Shown: positions 18,978 to 21,355 of the stretch, piece after piece
Layout of the letters: the number at the start of each line of letters is the position of its first letter
How positions within the stretch are numbered: position 1 is the first letter of the stretch
NCBI GenBank assembly: GCA_030770535.1
Contig: JASVEC010000272.1
Location: 1-21,355, forward strand
From: Batkoa obscura
Taxonomy: Eukaryota; Entomophthoromycota; Entomophthoromycetes; Entomophthorales; Batkoaceae
Direction of reading: 5' to 3'
DNA length: 21,355 nucleotides
Made by a program: the position numbers and the translations under genes
Notes under the pieces: generated by a model
Databases searched by the model: none
Seen by the model: only the letters and a program-made list of their open reading frames with translations
Told to the model about the DNA's origin: nothing

Positions 18978-21027
18978 TTAAAGAGGAATATTACCATGTT
19001 TTTTGTAGGGATTCTTTAGAGATTTACTCTTAAGCATGTCTAAATCTTCAATGATTCTTTGCCTTGTAGAAGAAGGGGTAATGATGTCGTCTAAGAACCC
19101 TCTTTGTGCTGCTGGTAAAGGATTAGCAAACTTTGTGATGTACTCTTGTTCAGCTTCTGCTAGTTTAGAAGGGTCACGGAAAATAATTTCAACTGCTCCT
19201 TTAGCTCCATAACTGCAATTTCTGCGGTTGGCCATGCAAGATTTACATCACCTCTTAAATGTTTTGAGGCCATACGTTAACGTCATAAGCACCACCATAG
19301 GCTTTACGAGTAATAATAGTAATTTTTGGTACAGTTGCTTCAGCATAAGCATAAAGAAGCTTAGCACCATGACGAATAATACCATTATGTTCTTGGGCGG
19401 TACCAGGTAAGAAACAGGTACATCTACTAAGGTAATGATGGGAATATTGAATGAATCACAGAATCTAACAAACCTTGCAGCCTTAACTGATGAATTAATA
19501 TCTAAAACAACCACTTGATACCATTGGCTGATTTCCTATCACAATACCAACAGTAGAGCCATTCATATACGACTGAATCCAACTAAGATGTTCTTTGCAT
19601 TAATCTGGCATTATTTTCAAAGAAGTTGCCATCATCAACCAGCTATTTGATAAAGTTAGATCAAAAAGTTACTATGAATACCATTATTAATTACTCTACT
19701 AATAACATCTTTCATGTCATATGCTTTGGTTGATTCAACTGGAACTATTTGTTTAAGTGCAATATCGCTACGATCACTGAATTTATAATATTAGTATTAT
19801 TACCATTGTTTGAATTGCCTTGGAAAACTTACATTGATCTTCAGTATTACGTTTTTGGCACTGACTCTTTATTTGAAAGTGGAAGGAAGTCAAACAAATT
19901 CACGTAATCTATTTTTTATATGAATAAATAAAGTTACGTATGAAAATCAAAATACCTTGCTAAAGCTTCAATATCGTTTTCAAAAGCATTATGAGCAACA
20001 CCTTTAGGATTATGTAAATTATAATATTGCTAATTTAAAATAATATTACCAGATTTGATAGTATGGGCTTTAAGCTCCTCCTAATTCTTCTTGAGTTACG
20101 GTTTCATTTGTCACGGCTTTAACAACTTCAGGTCCAGTAACAAAAAGATAGGACGTATCTCTGACCATAAAAGTGAAATCGGTAAGGGCAGGAGAGTAGA
20201 CAGCACCACCTTGATATAGGGATAAGTAAAAATTGTATAAATTGTAATAAAAGTATTACCAGCGCAAGGACCCATGATTAATGAGATTTGAGGAATTACC
20301 CCAGAAGCTAATACATTTTTCTTTAAAATGTTTAGTATAAAAATATTAGATATAGTGTATTGTTATTACCTGGAAAATATCAGCGTAACCTGCAAGCGAA
20401 TCAACACCTTCTTGAATACGAGCACCTCCAGAATCATTTAAACCAATCACTGGTGCACCAACAAGCATCGCTTGATCCATAATCTGATTATTAGTATCTT
20501 TCGTTAAATTTAGCAGCTTATGTTTGTTACCTTGCATATTTTCCATTGGCGTGGGTTTTTGACAAAGATCCACAGAAAAAGCAGTAAAATCTTGAGAAAA
20601 AGATAAAAACTTTACGTCCGTTAATAGTTCCGTGACCAGTGACTACACCATCACCTGTGAATTTTGTTTTTTTCCATACCGAAATCAACGCATTGGTGTT
20701 CAAACGAAAGCGTCATATTCCCTAAATTGAGTTTACATCTAACAATGCTGCTATTTCTTTCACGAGCAGTAAGTTTTCCCTATTATTTGTTTATAGAGTT
20801 TTTAGAAAAAGCATGGGTAGGTTACTTAGAGTGTTGGGCATCAATTCTTTTTTTGTCCTCCACCTAAAAGAGATCCTTGTCTTTTTTGCTTTCAATTCGA
20901 AATGCAACTTGCTAACCAAAAATTCTAATAAGTGAAATTGAAATATTGAAGTAACTTTTACCTCTTCTTTAGTTTTTAGGGTAGAAAAAAAGAGAATATT
21001 GAATTTAAGGAAGGAGTAAGACAGCGT
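18978..21027 (-). pseudogene. Decayed propionyl-CoA carboxylase beta subunit gene (PCCB)
   Basis: PCCB is the carboxyltransferase subunit of mitochondrial propionyl-CoA carboxylase, which makes methylmalonyl-CoA. Fragments in the right order match the family nearly end to end: LLGGG and RIDAQHS, GKLTARER, EHQCVDFGM, then IMDQAM through [19 protein letters not shown] (20370-20486). These are followed by [38 protein letters not shown] and [23 protein letters not shown], and the typical ending HGNIPL plus stop at 18978. The frame is broken at ten or more places, mostly single-base gains or losses in A or T runs. Examples are one base short in the GAKGAV region near 19208 and a lost G near 19408. 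Introns remain at sensible family positions: about 20912-20961, 20484-20530, 20321-20369, 20210-20259, 20002-20049, 19909-19955, 19777-19832 and 19643-19681, plus one near 20780-20825 with a damaged donor. This is therefore no retrocopy. No start ATG is visible; the right end, perhaps a former mitochondrial presequence, is uncertain. Sequencing error is the main alternative. Confidence 0.9.
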
Positions 21028-21355
21028 AAGGTGCTTTGATTGATCTGTTTTTTACGATTGAAGATAAACTTTTTCTTATGATACTCACTTTTTAGTAGAT
21101 TGAGTTAAAAATGATACCCTTAAAAAATAGCCACTTTTAACTTTTTAGATCCATAAGTTCGAAACTTTAAAAAGTGAAATTTGACCAATTAAACTAAATC
21201 ATATGATGTTGAGTCGAAAATAATAGCTAATTAAACTTAATTAGACCAATCATTTTTATGATCACTAAACTAACCAAAATATTGCTTTCGCGTCATTAAA
21301 ATAAATGCTAAGAATTCAAATTTAAATTATTATAGATTATAAATTATATTTCAAA
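21028..21355. other. Right end of window, nothing recognised
   Basis: This would be the upstream flank of the PCCB relic. No gene, promoter or repeat can be supported. Confidence 0.45.

Noticed and set aside
19228-20867. Plus-strand frames at 19228-19410 and 20664-20867
   Set aside because: Both are antisense to the PCCB relic.
18978-21027. PCCB as a living multi-exon gene with unusual introns
   Set aside because: Introns explain only some frame changes. Many breaks fall inside conserved exon blocks, such as near GAKGAV and after VDVP, where no GT-AG pair could mend the frame.

Overview
This is nuclear DNA from a filamentous or early-diverging fungus with a very A+T-rich genome. The evidence is a chitin synthase, two genes encoding Zn2Cys6 (binuclear zinc cluster) proteins, a eukaryotic tRNA-Val and short GT-AG introns of about 40 to 60 bp. 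A relic of a mitochondrial propionyl-CoA carboxylase beta subunit points away from most Dikarya, which generally use the methylcitrate cycle, and towards an early-diverging lineage. That placement is inference; I cannot name the species.

Layout. Positions 1-2105 (minus) hold a chitin synthase open for 701 codons that runs off the left edge. A gene-poor stretch follows, with a tRNA-Val(AAC) gene at 4960-5032 (minus) and its Pol III T-run. At 7011-7795 (plus) is a small two-exon gene whose 242-residue product carries two complete Zn2Cys6 motifs, one near each end. At 13173-14183 (plus) is an intact 336-residue single-cluster Zn2Cys6 regulator. From 14184 to 18977 I see no gene, only repeats. 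At 18978 to about 21027 (minus) lies a decayed PCCB gene that keeps its intron-exon layout but has many frame breaks.

The strongest non-genic signal is a family of 96-105 bp foldback elements: twelve copies between 4770 and 18505. They have GGGGATGT-like inverted ends, a GCGC-centred imperfect palindromic core and apparent 4-bp target duplications (ATAT, ATAA, TATT). They are best read as a short nonautonomous DNA transposon (MITE) family. Two copies sit head to tail sharing one ATAT, and one copy has two matching arms. Other structure includes a 93-bp near-perfect hairpin one base from a MITE target site, a 3 x 36 bp tandem repeat and a 14-bp stem inverted repeat.

The genes do not form a pathway or an obvious cluster. 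The two zinc-cluster genes lie about 5.4 kb apart on the same strand and may be distant relatives, but nothing ties them to the chitin synthase or the PCCB relic.
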